Origin: Deinococcus marmoris | Lineage (GTDB): Bacteria > Deinococcota > Deinococci > Deinococcales > Deinococcaceae | DNA: 64,000 bases | Assembly: GCF_001949125.1 (NCBI RefSeq) | Contig: NZ_MSTI01000068.1 | Location: forward strand, 103,814 to 167,813 | Reading direction: 5' to 3' | Part shown: piece by piece, positions 62,334 through 64,000 of the stretch | Layout: every line of letters begins with the position of its first letter | How positions within the stretch are numbered: the stretch's first letter is position 1 | Position numbers and translations under genes: made by a program | Notes under the pieces: model-generated | What the model saw: only the letters and a program-made list of their open reading frames with translations | Told to the model about the DNA's origin: nothing | The model's database searches: none

Positions 62334-63485
62334 ATGCTCTCCCCCAACACACGACGCGCGGCCCTGCTGGGCGGTCTGCTGACCCTCGCCCTCGGCTCCT
62401 GCGCGGTGGTCCAGCGCCCTGACACCACCAGACCCAACGCGGGACTGACCCTCCCGGCAGGCTTCCAGGCGGACCTGTACGCCCAGGACCTGGGCAAGCC
62501 GCGCCTGATGGCCTTTGCCCCCAACGGCGATCTGTTCGTGGCCGACGAGGGCAAGGACCCCGGCACCGGGCGTGTGCTGGTGTTGTCGGACCGCGATAAA
62601 AACGGCGTTCTGGACGGCGCACAGACGTATCTTTCGGCGCTGGACCAGCCCAACAGTCTGGCCTTTCACGGCGGCTACCTGTACGTCGCCAACACGGACG
62701 GCGTGATCCGCATGCCGTACAAGGACGGCGATCTGAAGCCGGGGGCCGCGCCCGAGAAGATCATCAGTCTAGAAGCCGGGGGGCGGCACCATTCGCGCAC
62801 CATCGTCTTCGGGCCGGACGGCAAGCTGTACGTGGCGATGGGCAGCACCTGCAACGTCTGCGAGGAAGAAAACGCCCAGCGCGCCACCGTCTGGGTCTAC
62901 GACGCCGATGGCAAGAACGGGCGCCCCTTCGCCACGGGCCTGCGAAACGCCGTGGGTCTGGAATGGTCCGGCGACACCCTGTACGCCACTGCCAACGGGC
63001 GCGACATGGCCGGAAGCGACAACCCGCCCGAATCCTTCTTCCGCGTGATGGACGGCAAGAACTACGGCTGGCCCTACTGCTACCCGGTGGTCGCCGGTGA
63101 ACCCCAGGTCTGGGACAAGGACTTCGGGAAGAAAACCCCGGCAGTCTGCGAGGCGGCCCAGCCGTCCTTTGCCACCACCACCGCCCACGCCGCGCCGCTG
63201 GGCATGGCGTTCTATACCGGCAAGGCGTTCCCCGCCGAGTACCAGGGCAAGATGTTCGTGGCCCTGCACGGCTCGTGGAACCGCCCGCAAAAGAGCGGTT
63301 ACAGCGTGATCACCGTGGACCCCAAGACGGGCGCGACGAAGGACTTCATGACCGGATTTCTGGGGGCGCTGGGCCTGTCCACTTCCGGGCGGCCCGCCGA
63401 CGTGCAGGTGGCCCCGGACGGCGCACTGTTTGTCACCGACGACGGCAACGGCGTGATGTACCGGGTGACGTACAAGCAGCCCTGA
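62334..63485 (+). CDS. Lipoprotein PQQ-type sugar dehydrogenase (sorbosone dehydrogenase-like)
   Basis: This 383-residue secreted six-bladed propeller enzyme begins with a lipoprotein signal, LLGGLLTLALGSC (lipobox LGSC). The propeller includes LMAFAPNGDLFVADEG, GGRHHSRTIVFGPDGKLYVAMGS and NYGWPYCYPVV, the blocks shared with sorbosone/glucose dehydrogenases. These use PQQ to oxidise sugars outside the cytoplasm. ATG 62334 starts the signal peptide; an upstream in-frame ATG adds 13 residues. Confidence 0.85.
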   Translation: MLSPNTRRAALLGGLLTLALGSCAVVQRPDTTRPNAGLTLPAGFQADLYAQDLGKPRLMAFAPNGDLFVADEGKDPGTGRVLVLSDRDKNGVLDGAQTYLSALDQPNSLAFHGGYLYVANTDGVIRMPYKDGDLKPGAAPEKIISLEAGGRHHSRTIVFGPDGKLYVAMGSTCNVCEEENAQRATVWVYDADGKNGRPFATGLRNAVGLEWSGDTLYATANGRDMAGSDNPPESFFRVMDGKNYGWPYCYPVVAGEPQVWDKDFGKKTPAVCEAAQPSFATTTAHAAPLGMAFYTGKAFPAEYQGKMFVALHGSWNRPQKSGYSVITVDPKTGATKDFMTGFLGALGLSTSGRPADVQVAPDGALFVTDDGNGVMYRVTYKQP

Positions 63486-63488
63486 GCC

Positions 63489-63740
63489 GTGTCTGCTGAA
63501 TCCAGGCTGGCGCGGCGAGACGCCCTGCTTTCCCGCCTGACTGCCGTGGGCTGGCCGCATCAGCCTTTGCTGGAAGTGCTGCACCTTCCCCCACATGCCG
63601 ATCTGCTGGACATCGGCGCGGGGAAGGGGGCGCTGGTGCAGGAGTGGCGGCGGCGCTCAGCGGGGCGGGGAGAGGGCATTGATCCCAGCCCCGGCGCGGG
63701 GATTCATCGGGGTGTGGCCGAAGCATTGCCGTACATGGCC
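63489..63740 (+). pseudogene. Class I methyltransferase gene cut by an IS
   Basis: The first 80 residues read as a normal SAM methyltransferase (LLEVLHLPPHADLLDIGAGKGALVQEW, motif I near residue 40; GVAEALPYMA near 82). They then break off at about 63740 where the insertion element begins. The remaining frame downstream is unrelated. The interruption probably inactivates the gene. Confidence 0.7.
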
Positions 63741-63770
63741 AGGCTTTTATCTCAAGCGAGTACAAAAAAA

Positions 63771-63784
63771 GATCGGGGCCGATC
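63771..63784 (-). terminator. Hairpin at the left end of the IS
   Basis: GATCGG and CCGATC flank a 2-bp centre (63771-63784). Read leftward, they are followed by seven T residues. This would terminate transcription leaving the element to the left. It lies just upstream of the transposase start. Confidence 0.55.
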
Positions 63785-63795
63785 AGCATTGAGGT

Positions 63796-64000
63796 GTGAA
63801 ACCAAAACCGATCAGCCCACTGCCCTTTCTAACTCAAATTCCAGACTGGCGCGATCCCAACCGCATTACTTATTCCTGGGATGCGCTCTGGGCGCTCATT
63901 CTCACGGGTCTACTCAGTGGCCCTGAGAACATCCTGGCGCTCGCTTCCTGGCTCTCTATGTACCGTGAGCCGCTGTGTCAGCGGCTCAGCTTGCCCGGTA
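63796..64000 (+). CDS. ISAs1 family transposase, N-terminal part
   Basis: From GTG 63796 the frame encodes PLPFLTQIPDWRDPNRITY, SWDALWALILTGLLSG, then ENILALASWLS and YREPLCQRL. This matches the N-terminal associated domain of ISAs1-type DDE transposases. The catalytic DDE part lies beyond the right edge. Frame is open to base 64000. Confidence 0.8.
   Translation, partial: MKPKPISPLPFLTQIPDWRDPNRITYSWDALWALILTGLLSGPENILALASWLSMYREPLCQRLSLPG

Larger units (their letters stand above)
63739..64000 (+). mobile_element. ISAs1-type insertion sequence, left part
   Basis: The element begins near 63739 (CAGGCTTTTATCTC) inside the methyltransferase gene and contains the start of a transposase. Only the left end lies in the window, so target-site duplication and right end cannot be checked. 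Confidence 0.7.

Overview
The window is GC-rich bacterial chromosome and almost certainly comes from a Deinococcus. The DnaE, FtsH, PhoH-YbeY-DgkA and RNase II genes look deinococcal. Many genes have a TANNNT -10 box only 5-8 nt before the start codon, the leaderless layout common in that genus. GTGA/ATGA start-stop overlaps are frequent. No rRNA, tRNA or CRISPR array was seen.

Region 1 (1-5.5 kb) holds a truncated DUF4127 gene, a 163-bp element with perfect terminal inverted repeats, an ABC exporter pair, an ICMT-type membrane methyltransferase, a PNKP-like kinase-phosphatase and an acetyltransferase.

Region 2 (5.6-18 kb) is a composite defence island. It carries a type II Wadjet anti-plasmid system: jetA, jetB, jetC and jetD. 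Wadjet is interrupted between jetB and jetC by an Eco29kI-like restriction-modification set (GIY-YIG nuclease, small HTH protein, C5-cytosine methyltransferase). jetC sits between 27-bp direct repeats, and jetD is inverted and faces it. An aldo/keto reductase and an McrA-like HNH nuclease follow. CCGCGG, the site expected for Eco29kI-type enzymes, was not found anywhere in the window by eye, although the other NCGCGG hexamers are very common.

Region 3 (18-26.7 kb) is dnaE followed, with a 4-bp start/stop overlap, by a low-GC module (about one third GC) of four overlapping genes: a phosphoribosyltransferase-like protein, a large P-loop ATPase, an unknown alpha/beta protein and an N6-adenine DNA methyltransferase. 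This is the best candidate for a poorly described or undescribed defence system. Its right edge abuts a vapC remnant, a complete vapBC pair and a hybrid antitoxin-like gene.

Region 4 (27.9-50 kb) is mostly housekeeping and regulation. It holds a serine hydrolase, a coupled aroE-sensor kinase-response regulator/kinase operon, phoH-ybeY-dgkA, ftsH, a secreted copper-amine-oxidase-like protein, mscL, an O-acetylhomoserine sulfhydrylase-type gene, redox and methyltransferase genes and a tandem-duplicated acetyltransferase.

Region 5 (50.3-64 kb) starts with an isolated AT-rich glycosyltransferase. It continues with agmatine deiminase, threonine synthase, a MerR-MBL operon with a long-spacer promoter, an RNase II-family gene, a three-gene operon with a VNGGNL-repeat protein, an ITPase, OsmC and a lipoprotein sugar dehydrogenase. 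It ends with a methyltransferase gene cut by an ISAs1-type insertion sequence that runs off the right edge.
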